The translations under genes were made by a program, and so were the position numbers. A stretch of 64,000 bases of DNA, taken from NCBI RefSeq assembly GCF_026151205.1, contig NC_087072.1, positions 23,453,603-23,517,602 on the forward strand, given 5' to 3'. Origin of the DNA: Bolinopsis microptera. Lineage: Eukaryota > Ctenophora > Tentaculata > Lobata > Bolinopsidae. The notes beneath the pieces are model-generated. The model was not told the DNA's origin. It worked only from the letters and a program-made list of their open reading frames with translations, and did not search any database. Below, one piece after another: positions 12,657 to 23,524 of the stretch (position 1 is its first letter; every line of letters starts with the position of its first letter).

Positions 12657-15600
12657 TTAATGCAAAATCTTAATAAATTCTTTAACATTTGCCACTATCT
12701 TTTCATCGTGTTGCTTTTCAAGAAGCCACATAGCCGGAGACACCATATCTTCAAGAACATACAGTTCCTCATCAAGACTGCTAGCTCTTGCAATCACAAC
12801 CATGCATTGGGTCAAATCAGTAAGATATTTTACATTGTAAGGAGGGTTTCGATCTAAATATCCGATGATTATATCTGAGAGATATTTAAAGATTTTAGCG
12901 ATCCTTATGTTCCCGAAAGCTAAGTATCCTTCGGTTTTGTTAGTGTCATGTTTGCTCCTCAGCTCTTTGATCAATGTTTTGTGGCTATCTGTCCGCACAA
13001 AACTCCAGATGATACACAAAGCATCAGTATTCCTTGGCTCTATCTGCCAATCGTGTCGAACATAATTGTTGACAACCGTGAAGATCTCCGCGAAATTATT
13101 GGTAAGTTGACACAGAGAATCATTATTCAGCATCAAGAATCCGGTCTTCAATATAACTTTTGTAGCATCTTTAGTCAGTTCCTTTGACTCTTTACTCTTC
13201 TTCCAAATAAAAGGAATATGTTTGATTAGCAGATCAGAGGATACAACATTAAGTTGATGTACTTTTAACATACTGTGAAGACATGCCAAGGCCGTGGAAA
13301 CAATTTGATCAGTGTTGCTCAACTGTATGATCCTAAAAATCGCATCACTTACAGTGTATTCGAGTTCCATTTCTCTAACTTGCGCTAATGTTCCTCTGAA
13401 CACGACAAAATCTAGGATCTTCAGTATAGTTAATGTTAGAGAGTTAGAAGAGAGAATGGTACTGGCAGGAGGCCGTTTTTCATTTTCCCTGACTTTCTTA
13501 AACGTGTCATGTCCATCAATCTCTTTAGTAGTAGTCAAGTGACTGAAGCCACAGTGGATAAACGGAATGAAGTGCTTAACTGTTCTGGATGATGGACTAT
13601 CCGATAAAAAATCTCGAAGTTTCTTTGCTATCAAGCAAACCACGATTGGGTCGTCCTTGTTGCTTAGTGCAAACTCTATCATCGATAGCAAATAATATTC
13701 AATGTCATATTCGCAGTTCTTTTCTAAAAATACTTTCAATGACTGTTCACATTTCAACATCTTATCGAAGATTATGAAACATGCTTCAGCATATGGCAAG
13801 CGAACTCTGTAACTGGAAGAATTGTCGTGCTGAATCGCCTGTCGAACATTTAGGGTGTCTTCACGGCAAAGCAGCCCACTGTTGAAGAAGGCAAACATGG
13901 TCTTCATCATCACATCTACTTCTGGGGGAGTTTTTGGGACGGGAAATTGTGACATTCTCTTGAAGAAGCATTTCATTAGCTGAAGAAAGGCACTTTCAGA
14001 GGTAACAGCCTCTAAACTTACTTTTGGAAATATGACATCTTGTGGAAACTTCTGAAAAATTTCCATCAGACTTACCATTATCTTTGATTTAACGACCAGT
14101 TTGAGGTCATTTTTCTGTTCTGTTGTTGAACTTTGCAGAAGTGTGCACAGCAACTTTAAAGTGATGTTAAATAAATTGTCACTCTCAAATTTGTCCACAG
14201 ATTGACTGCTCTCTTCCAGTATTTGATGGAGCCCATAATTCAGAATCGAAACAATCGGGCGGATAGCTTTTAACGCCTTTCCTTCGTGACAAGGTACTAA
14301 AAATAACCCTCTCAACCAAGTCAAAATAAGGGAAGAGTGGGTATCGAGTCTTGGATTAAAATCTAACGTTTTGTGAATACTTATTGAAGACGGATCCTTG
14401 GAAAACAGAAAACGCAACAAGAGTGAGACAGCTGTAATTGCATTGTTATCAACCAGAATGTACGTTTTGTGACCAAAGTCGATTTTCCAAAGCTTGCTGA
14501 CCAACTTTACGGTCATGTGGATTAGTTCCTCGTCTTTCCAGAAAGTTTTAACCTTTTTCAGCAGATCTTGAGTCACAGAACTTATCTTGGGGTTAGCCAG
14601 ATGATAGAGAATTTCAATGATATATTTAAGATCCCTCAAATTCGTCCCATAAGCAATTAGATTTGTCCAATATGTTGGGCATGAAAGTGGATAATTTTCA
14701 ACCAATTCGTCAACTTCTAGCTCCATAAGATTAGTATCCTCCCATGTCCGAAGAATCGTCACTACAATCGGCAGAAAGTGAATATTGACTGTATTCGAGC
14801 ATAGTTGCAAGACTATTTCTCTGTAATCTGTTTGTCCAGATTTCAACAGCGTATCAATCTCTGAAGACAAACGTATTTAGACAAAAAATACAAGTAAGAC
14901 TAGAAACGTTTACAGACTAAAATAATTGTAGAAAACGTCTGAGACATAAATGAAAACAACATTCCTATTACCTGCTCGTTGGTTATTATTATGCTCTAAT
15001 GCTCTATTCTGGTTTCGACCAAGATCAGATGTTCAATCTATATTAATAATCCCAAAAAGTGTGTGGGTGTGTGTATGTGTGCGTGAGTGCGTCTGTTTGT
15101 AATCTACGAACAGCTTAATCAAGAAAACGGTAATAGTTATGGGACTGGTTTTTTCGGTTAGTGCCGACAAAACTCTGACCAAGCCAAATGATTAAGGTTT
15201 TTTAAATCGGTCGGTGTTAAGTGGTTTACCTTACAAGACATATTTATGGCGGCCTAATTTGCGACGACCGAAATTTTGGCGGTCCGAAAATATGGCAAAA
15301 TTGAACAAAAACCGTCAAATTTCGGACGTCACAGAAAATAAGGGTATTTTTCATCATTTTTTGTGACAGTAAGCAGTAAGGAAATTTCTGAAATTCGGTA
15401 AAATCATGTTCAAACTTAGTCTGTATTAAGACTGTAAGACTTTCATGTTAGCACATACATGTATTTTAATGCAAATTTAAACTGTATTGCTTGACATTCA
15501 ATTCGTCATTGGTGTGGTGATAATTTGTCCCAAGATGCCAGAATTTATTTATTTATTTTACTTGATATTACTTTTTAGAAACAAAATAAAGCAGTGAAGG

Positions 15601-17510
15601 CACAGTCATTGAAATAAGCTAAAAGATAATGCGACGGATTCTATTACGACGACCGAAATTTTGGCGGTCCGAAAATATGGCGAAATTTTCGGAAAACCGC
15701 CACATTTCGTACGTTATAAATATGTCTTGTAAGGTAATTGATCATTTTGTGACCTAAATGTGATACTAAAGTGTCTCCCTCTCTCCCTCTCTCCCTCTCT
15801 CCCTCTCTCCCTCTCTCCCTCTCTCCCTCTCTCCCTCTCTCCCTCTCTCCCTCTCTCCCTCTCTCCCTCTCTCCCTCTCTCCCTCTCTCCCTCTCTCCCT
15901 CTCTCCCTCTCTCCCTCTCTCCCTCTCTCCCTCTCTCCCTCTCTCCCTCTCTCCCTCTCTCCCTCTCTCCCTCTCTCCCTCTCTCCCTCTCTCCCTCTCT
16001 CCCTCTCTCCCTCTCTCCCTCTCTCCCTCTCTCCCTCTCTCCCTCTCTCCCTCTCTCCCTCTCTCCCTCTCTCCCTCTCTCCCTCTCTCCCTCTCTCCCT
16101 CTCTCCCTCTCTCCCTCTCTCCCTCTCTCCCTCTCTCCCTCTCTCCCTCTCTCCCTCTCTCCCTCTCTCCCTCTCTCCCTCTCTCCCTCTCTCCCTCTCT
16201 CCCTCTCTCCCTCTCTCCCTCTCTCCCGTCATAACATATTTCGTATATATAATTAAGTAATTTGGCAGTGGACGGGTGGACCTCAAGATTGCCTATCAAG
16301 TATTACTATAAGATATGTGAGGGGCACACCGAATTAAATTGCGGTCTGTTTGGACTGTGCGATACGAAAATGTAATGCGTGTTTTCGAATATAATAGGCG
16401 GGTTATACCTTTGCATTTCAACTGCGATAGTGAAGTCCCGGCCGTATGCACGGGTTACACTATTATTTATAATAATTTGATATGAATGACGTAAGTTATC
16501 AAATATAATATTCAAGGTTTGTCTTGTTTTGCCGAACTATGAATGAAATGAAATGAAATGAGGTATTTATATCCCGCTCATATGATTAACCAACAACACA
16601 AAGAAGGTGGTTAACCATGTCAGAGCGGCTGACTGTGAGTGATGTGAGCAAATGTGTAAAAGTGAACAAAGTATAACTCAACATGAATTATTGCAAATAG
16701 AAGTAGCAGTCTAGTCATGTTTAGTGGGTGACTGCTAGGATTGGACAAATATGGCAGTGGGCCTAGAATAGCTGGGCGATAGATAAGACAGTCTAGACTA
16801 GCTCCTGAGCATTAAACGCATACAAAAAGATTTTATAAATTTTAAACCTGCAAGCAGGTCCTGCATTTCCTTCTCAACTTTGGAATCTTTCAGCATTTCG
16901 CTTTTTTCAGACTTCACTTTGATAAATTTCGTGTAAAGCCTCTCTAAATCTTTTGCGTTGGTCTCATCTTTTGGCTCATCAAGATCGACGGTGTAAGCTT
17001 AAAAGTTATGAATTAAATCTTAATCCAGCATATCTCTGCATTACAATTAATACTAATTGGGCATTTTTCCAGTATTCTACATTTTAAAGACTTCATAATA
17101 TCAGTGATAATTTTAAAATAGAGATTACCTAATTCCGTCTCGGTACTTTCATCTTTTGACTCTTGTAGACTGAAGTCATGAACGTCACAGGCAATAAAGT
17201 ACTGATCATCTATTTCTCTATCTGATACATCGATTTCTGTATCAATTTCTCTATATAATATCTCTATTCCTGTCTTATCTATTTGTCCATCTTTCCTTAT
17301 TTCTATAGCATTTATTTCTGCATCTATCTCTAGTATTTTTCGATACGATGCTTCAGAATCATCAGCGTGCACGTGTAAGCTCTCTAGACTGTACTCTGAT
17401 ATAGCATCATAGCTGGATCCCAACGAATGTCGCGGGGATATTGTGATTGTTTCTTTATCTTCTCTGTTAGGACTTGTCATTGACAGGATCCAATTCTTTA
17501 TCGCTTTCAT
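12657..17510 (-). CDS. G4: tandem-family member with longer N-terminus
   Basis: Three exons join in phase: 17129-17510 (ATG at 17510), 16848-16997 and 12657-14860, about 910 residues. The first exon adds an acidic, serine- and isoleucine-rich segment ([20 protein letters not shown]; many E/D) not seen in the other members. The second exon ([20 protein letters not shown]..., ending EKEMQDLLA) corresponds to the single N-terminal exon of the others. The third is the usual family body with [38 protein letters not shown] and the terminal block ending FIKILH. The ~2 kb second intron holds a MITE and a 450-bp octamer array. Linking the first two exons to the body rests on matching splice phases and family layout, not on a transcript. 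If they belong elsewhere, the body would still be G4. Confidence 0.7.
15227..15738. mobile_element. MITE with 22-bp TIRs in the G4 intron
   Basis: Ends are perfect inverted repeats: TTACCTTACAAGACATATTTAT on the left, its complement on the right. Inside, a ~36-bp phrase beginning ACGACCGAAATTTTGG occurs twice as a direct repeat (near 15260 and 15650), followed each time by a diverged GGCAAAATT/GGCGAAATT stretch. No coding capacity. Non-autonomous DNA transposon of unassigned family. Confidence 0.7.
15775..16227. repeat. (CCCTCTCT)n array, ~57 perfect units
   Basis: An uninterrupted 8-bp repeat for ~453 bp, strictly pyrimidine on the plus strand and purine on the minus strand. It produces long spurious open frames in several readings. 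It directly abuts the right end of the MITE, inside the G4 intron. Confidence 0.95.
16228..16847. other. Rest of the G4 intron 2 near exon 2
   Basis: Unique-looking sequence with a short (ATGAA)n-like run near 16535-16560. Nothing else recognised. Confidence 0.4.
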
Positions 17511-18321
17511 TTTCTGGCAGCGAAAACATCGTTATTAAGGCGAAACTTTCCAAGAACGAAACTAGAATATAACAGAAGTTCTTGCGGATTATCAAGACAA
17601 TGAAACAGTTAACGAAGTTTCAAACAGCTCTGCCACATTGTTGGTATTTTATCTTGAACGATGTTTTATTTATATGTTAAACTCATTTGAGAGAAAAATG
17701 CGTGAAATGATATTATGACAAGTTACGATCTACAAAATATGTAAATTTCAGAGGCCTTGGATCAATGTAAAGCAACCGGCGACTTTTATTTTAAGATTTT
17801 GTGACCGATAACCCGGTAAAATCGATAACTACAAATACACTATCGAGTTATTGAGCGAAATGTTGGATAAATATACTTTTTACTCCTTCATCAAAATTTT
17901 TATCGTTAGAAAAAAAAAATACTTTTTTATATGATGAGAACAGATTGAGTAATTGGATCAAACCTGGTTTAAAATTGCAGAAAACGTACAGAAGTGTGAC
18001 AGGTTTGTGCCAGATGTTTGGACAGGATATATAAAATATTGTGTATATTGTTTATGAGCATTTTATAGTGGGACAAGGTCACAAATGTTACATTTTCCAA
18101 TGCTGTTAAATACGTAGCCTAAAAACGATGACATTTTCTGGTAGCCTAACAATCCTATCAAACAAGATACTCAGTAGGATATTTAAAATGGCAGGACTGG
18201 GGCTGGTTCTCGTATCCAAGGACGTGAGCCGAGCATGCAATGGGAGTGATACGAGTAACGAGACATACAATCACAAGTACGAGAGTTGATCAGCTGTTAA
18301 TATACAACCGCACTTCTGGTA
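17511..18321. other. Intergenic upstream of G4
   Basis: No gene recognised. Possible G4 promoter region; no clear core element. Confidence 0.4.
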
Positions 18322-19863
18322 TATATGGTCAAGTTCGGAGACAACCTGTACATAAAATCAGTCACTAATTACACTCATTTCACTGCCATAAACGGTAAAA
18401 TTAATTATAATTCCTCTGACAGTCCAAGGGGTACAGGCTCTTCAGATATTATACTCCTAACCTTTCTATAATGATATCTGGGTTCAAAATTTAAATAACT
18501 CAACCTTGGTGGAGACAGTGGCCACCTGAAAATTACAAAAATAAAGGAGCTGTAAATCACTTATGAAAAAAAATATTTACTCCAAATTTCACAATTTAAA
18601 GTTACGTAAGACAGGTGGGTACTCAAAAAGTGCCGGTTGAGCAGGTTTGTCTGCTCAACACAGGTGGAGCAGCTCACTGACTACATGAGCTAATATAAGT
18701 GACTAGAACTAACCCTCTTATGCTTTTTAATTGCTCCAAAGTCCTAATATTTAATATTATGGGTTATACCAAACATATTTCATAGAATAGGATCCTCAGA
18801 ATCGGCTCAACCGAGGTGGAGACAGCATAACATGCAGTTCAAAATCTGTTATTCTGTAGTTTAGGAGCTGTAGAGTGACTGTGGCAGTCCATTTGCAATA
18901 CCAATGATTCTAAATCATCTACCAACTCATATTACACGGCATCCTTGCTGAAAAGTACACTCAACATAGGTGGAGACTCAAATTTGGCAAATTTGGGCGT
19001 AAATTTGACCTCAGAAGTCAAGGTTCTCCACCGCGGTTGAGTGGTTGATGGCTAGTTTGATGAGTTGTATACATGCTTAAGGGTCACCCAATGTTATTTC
19101 TTCCAGAAATCAACTGCCAAAGTTCAACTCAACCCGGTGGGGCCAGTTTTAATGCATTTTTTAATGTTTTAATGTTTAATCAACAATTTCTCCACCTTGT
19201 TGAGCACCTTTTCACAACTTTGATAGTTTTTTCATTTGCTAGAACACTTTGCTTTAAGACAGAAGGGGTAACAGTTTTATGATCCCCTACAGTAGCAGTT
19301 AACAGAGCAGATTAGAATTAGTGATAAAACCAATGAATTTAGGCATGTTTGACAGGCTTTTTACTGTTTCTTAATGAAAGATCTCCACCCTGTTGAGCGT
19401 CAATGGAAAAAAAAATTTAACGGGAAGTAGAAAAGGCCGAGACGCAACTTTCTAGCTAACCTAGAACTCTCTAAACCTTTCTCCACCCCCGGTTGAGCAG
19501 CTTTGAAAAGTGCATTTAATTTCTCCACCTCGGTTGAGCACTTGAATAAAATATTGATAACACCATCAGATTGCAAATTTGATGTAGTTTGTGTTACCAA
19601 TAACCTTTTCCACATTAATCAAAAGTTTCTTCAACCAGAGCCAGTCTCCACCTTAAATCTCCACCTTTTAAGGGTTTGTTTAATACCACCTGTATCTGCT
19701 CAACCGTTCAACCTTTTAATTTTATTTTTTTACTCAGAGAAAGTCCTGAAAAATGTCTTGTCAGCCATATAATCAGGGAGTTTCAGTGTGTGTTGAGCTG
19801 GCTCCACCACACACTTCTAAAAAAGTAAAAAATGTACAGGTTGTCTCCGAACTTGACCATATA
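18322..19863. mobile_element. 1.54 kb inverted-repeat element with palindromic motif array
   Basis: Bounded by a perfect 32-bp inverted repeat beginning TATATGGTCAAGTTCGG (18322-18353 and 19832-19863). A TA target duplication is possible because the ends are TA-rich. The interior has no credible gene. It contains about a dozen copies of an interrupted near-palindrome, CTCAACC-N(2-5)-GGTGGAG or its complement CTCCACC-N(2-5)-GGTTGAG, at about 18499, 18805, 18959, 19025, 19127, 19188, 19381, 19480, 19520 and 19790. A perfect GTTGAGCAG/CTGCTCAAC hairpin lies at 18636-18659. The CTCAACC orientation dominates the left half and CTCCACC the right. This looks like a non-autonomous DNA transposon carrying many binding-site-like repeats. 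Confidence 0.7.
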
Positions 19864-20445
19864 CTGAAACGTGAACGTGAAAAGTATCGGTTTCAATTCA
19901 ACATGCAATTAATTAGTTGACTAGGTAAAATTGACAGGTTCTTAGTTGTCCGTCAGCCGACTCAGGAGCATACTAAGTTGTTAACCAGGGAGTCAGTGTG
20001 TGAGTCATGGTAGAGCACAAAGAGGCAGACCGATACAACGCTATTTATATATAATACGTTACTGTCTGCTGACGTTGGGAGAAACTCTAAAGAGGAACTT
20101 AGGAGTACGGATCCTGATGCGGGACACAGATATACAGCGTTGATCAGCCTTAGTTTTTACCTAGCAGTAAGAGAACATACTGGTGTTTTTGGGCAGCAGA
20201 AGGGAAGGAGGGTATAACTGTGATGTTATACTAGCTGCGTCCCAGTACAAATAATATTGTCTTGTATCTCTAGCATTTTGGGATGGTTGTAGGAGGATGT
20301 AGTGTCAACAGAGGTAAGATTCAATTAATCCTGAGGGATACTGATAGAGTTAATTAAATAATTGTAACTTTAATTAATAACTACAATTTCCAATTAGGTA
20401 GCTAGGAAATTGAGAATTCGATTATTTTTAGTTGACTGTAATTTA
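19864..20445. other. Intergenic between two mobile elements
   Basis: No gene or repeat recognised. Confidence 0.4.
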
Positions 20446-20617
20446 ATATAATAATAATAATAATAATAAGTAGGAATTTATACATCGCTTTATAGCCATA
20501 AAGAACTCAAAACCCAAAGATTCAGTTCAAACCATCTAAAGCGACTCATGAGTAACATGTACATAAGAACTTATTTTTATGAAGTATGGATTTTATGAGA
20601 AAGGTAATACATGATAC

Positions 20618-23524
20618 TTATACAAATACGTTTTCAAAGAGATGAGTTTTTAGTTTCTTTTTAAATAAGACGATATCGGTTAGTGTTCTCAATTGATAAG
20701 GAAGCTTATTCCAAACAGAGGGTCCGCAGTAGCTGAAACTTCTCTCGGTTTTACTATAGTTTGAAATAGGAGGAACATTTAGGAGGAAATAGTCTTCTTC
20801 AGTTCTTAGTACACGTACAGGTTGACTTTTGATGTCAATACATTTGATGATATACTCCGGCGCTATGTTGTTAACGCATTTGAACACGGTTAGAGCAATC
20901 TTATACTCTATTCGTTGTCGTATCGGAAGAAAATGGGCTTTTTTCAGGAATGGAGTGACACTGTCCCATTTTTTGATAGCTTTCCAACCAAACAAGAATC
21001 GAACACAGGAATTTTGTACCTTCTGGAGTTTCTTTATTAGAAGATCAGGTAAACCGTATAAGAGTCCATTGCAGTAGTCTAGTTTTGAAAAGATCAAGCA
21101 GTGAATGAGCTGTCTTTTTAGATCATAGTTAAGCTTTGAGCCTATAACTCGAAGGTTTCTCAGATGGATGTTGCAGCAACTGATAATTGAATTTATTTGG
21201 TCTTCAAATGTTAGGAATTAATCAAATAGGACACATAAACTTTTCACTGTGCGGGATGCATCCACAGGGTCAGCTGCATTGTCAAGTTGTATTGAATCGA
21301 CTGGACATGAAGAGTAACTGTTCTTGGTCTGTACTACAAGAGCTTCTGTTTTGTTTTGGTTCAGTTTGAGTTTATTTTGGGTCATCCAGGTCTTAATATC
21401 TTCAAAACAATTTGTTATTCTCTCTTCGATTGTTGAGAGATCTCGAAATAGTGGGTTAAACTCAATGTACAGTTGAGTGTCATCTGCGTACATGTGGATG
21501 TTAAATCCATGTCTCTTTGCGATCTGATTGAGCTCCTTTGTGTAAAGTATAAACAGAATTGGACCTAGAATTGAACCTTGCGGGACTCCAATTCTAAGGA
21601 AGCATCTCTTTGATCTTGATTTATCAATAGTTACTGTGAAGGATCTGTTATTAAGGTATGATGTAAACCATTCGAGAACAGTACCTTCAAAACCAAAGTC
21701 CTTTTTTAGTTTTTTTAGGAGCAAGTGATGATTTACAGTATCAAAAGCAGCACTGAGGTCCAAAAGGAGGAGGATAACCTTACTTTTCATGTCACTGATA
21801 CAAAGAAGATCATTGTAGATGGTAAGGGTCGCAGTTTCGCAGCTATGATTTGACCTATAACCACTTTGATGCTCAGCATGAAGATTGTGATAGTCAAGAT
21901 GTTTGGTCATCTGTTTCTGGACGCTCTTTTCAATGAGTTTCGAGAGGAAAGGTAAGTTACTAATCGGTCTATAGTTGTTGAAGCTATTGACATCTCCTTT
22001 ATCATCTTTGATGGCTGGTCTGACAAGAGCACTCTTTAGGACTGACGGAAATTTTCCAGTGACAAGTGAGTCATTGATAATAAATGACACAATTGGTTTA
22101 ACTTCATTAAAACACTGCATTAGAAGTTTTAGAGGGATGGGATCCTCTTCACATTCTTTTTTGTTAAGGTCAGAAAGAATCTTTTTGAGATCATTGTCGC
22201 TTATGGTTTCAAATCGGCTCCAGGCTTCACCTTGAAATGGTTCAGAGTGGTCAAGAAGAATGTCAGCTGCAGTATCATTGTTAATGGCAGAGTAAATCTT
22301 TTCCACTTTATCATTGAAAAACTCTTTCATCTCCTCACATAGAGTTTCAGCAGGTTTGTTATTAGGCTTCAAGTTTTTAGATATGTCCCGATCCATCAGC
22401 TGATTGACTATTTTGTAGGTATCTTTTTTATTGTCCTCACAGCTTTGCAGACGATTTTCATAGTATAGCTGTCTAGTGGTGTTTATAACTGCCTCGGCAT
22501 GCTTAACAGCTTTTTTATAGTCTAATTTTGAATCTGCAGTTTTAAGTCTCCTGTTGTCACGTTCAGCTTTTCTTCGTTTCCTTCTGGCAGTTTGACATTT
22601 TGTGTCCACCCACTTGCTTTGATCAGGATTAATGCTAAAACAGATAAGGGGAGCATGTTTATCAAGAATTCTGCGAAGTTCTTTGTTATAGAGTTCCGTG
22701 GCAGAGTTGCAGTCAATAAACTTGTTGGGGTCATTTATGTCAGATAGCAACAGATCCTCCTTAAAAAGATTTATGTCTATATCTGATATCTTTCTGCCCA
22801 CCATATCTTCTTTGTTGCTTCCTTTGTGGTGAGGAAAGGCAATAGAGAAATTTACGAAGTAGTGATCTGATGTTGTTACTGTTTTAGCTACATCTATATC
22901 TTTTATGTTCAACATATCACACGCATTGCTTCTAGTAAGAACAAGGTCTAAGATTCCACCCCCAATGTGTGTTGAACTGGAAATATGCTGGATGAGGCCA
23001 TAGTTTGATATGAGATGGATAAAATTTATCGTATCAGGATCAGTGAGGTCTTCGACATGGATATTGAAGTCTCCAGCAATGATCAGTCTACCTGGAAGGT
23101 GAGTTAGACTGTCAAGATATTCATCAAATTCCCGTAAAAAGTCTGTCATTTTGGACATTTTAGCCGTACAAGATCGATAGACACAGCAGAAACGAAGAAG
23201 GTCATTGGAACTTGACTTCAGCACACTCTCAACATGTTCAAAGGATTTATGGGTCTTTGTAGGGCGTTTATTGAAGCTAAGATCTTTCTTAAAGGCAATA
23301 GCGACACCACCTCCTCTACCAGCTCTAGATTGGTGAACAATATTATAGCCTAGGTCTTTAATTTCCGCTATTTTTGACGTATCTCCCTTACGTAGCCAAG
23401 TTTCTGTCAGGAAACAGGCATTGATATTGGAGTCAGACAGTTGCTCAAATACTTGTGCAGTTTTATTACATAGTGACCTCGTGTTAAACAGTCCGACATT
23501 TAGGTTGAGAAGCGTAGTCTTCAC
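20618..23524 (-). pseudogene. LINE A ORF2: endonuclease-reverse transcriptase with one stop
   Basis: A single frame of 969 codons is broken only by a TAA at 21218-21220. The N-terminal part is an APE-type endonuclease (FNTRSLCNK, FLTETW, RGGGVAIAF, AGDFNIH, TTSDHYFV). The reverse transcriptase follows (NNYRPISNLPFLSKLIEK, LLDLSAAFDTVNHH, GVPQGSILGP, HMYADDTQLY) and then the C-terminal region (IFSKLDYCNGLLYG, KLPYQLR). The catalytic YADD is intact. ORF2 overlaps the last codons of ORF1 (ATGTGA region) and opens with GTG, so translation by stop-restart after ORF1 is likely. Downstream of the stop the frame resumes directly, so a single substitution would explain the break. Confidence 0.9.

Noticed and set aside
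15714-16299. Long open frames on both strands through the octamer array
   Set aside because: Pure repeat translation (SLPLSLSP / REGERERG); no start context or non-repeat coding sequence.
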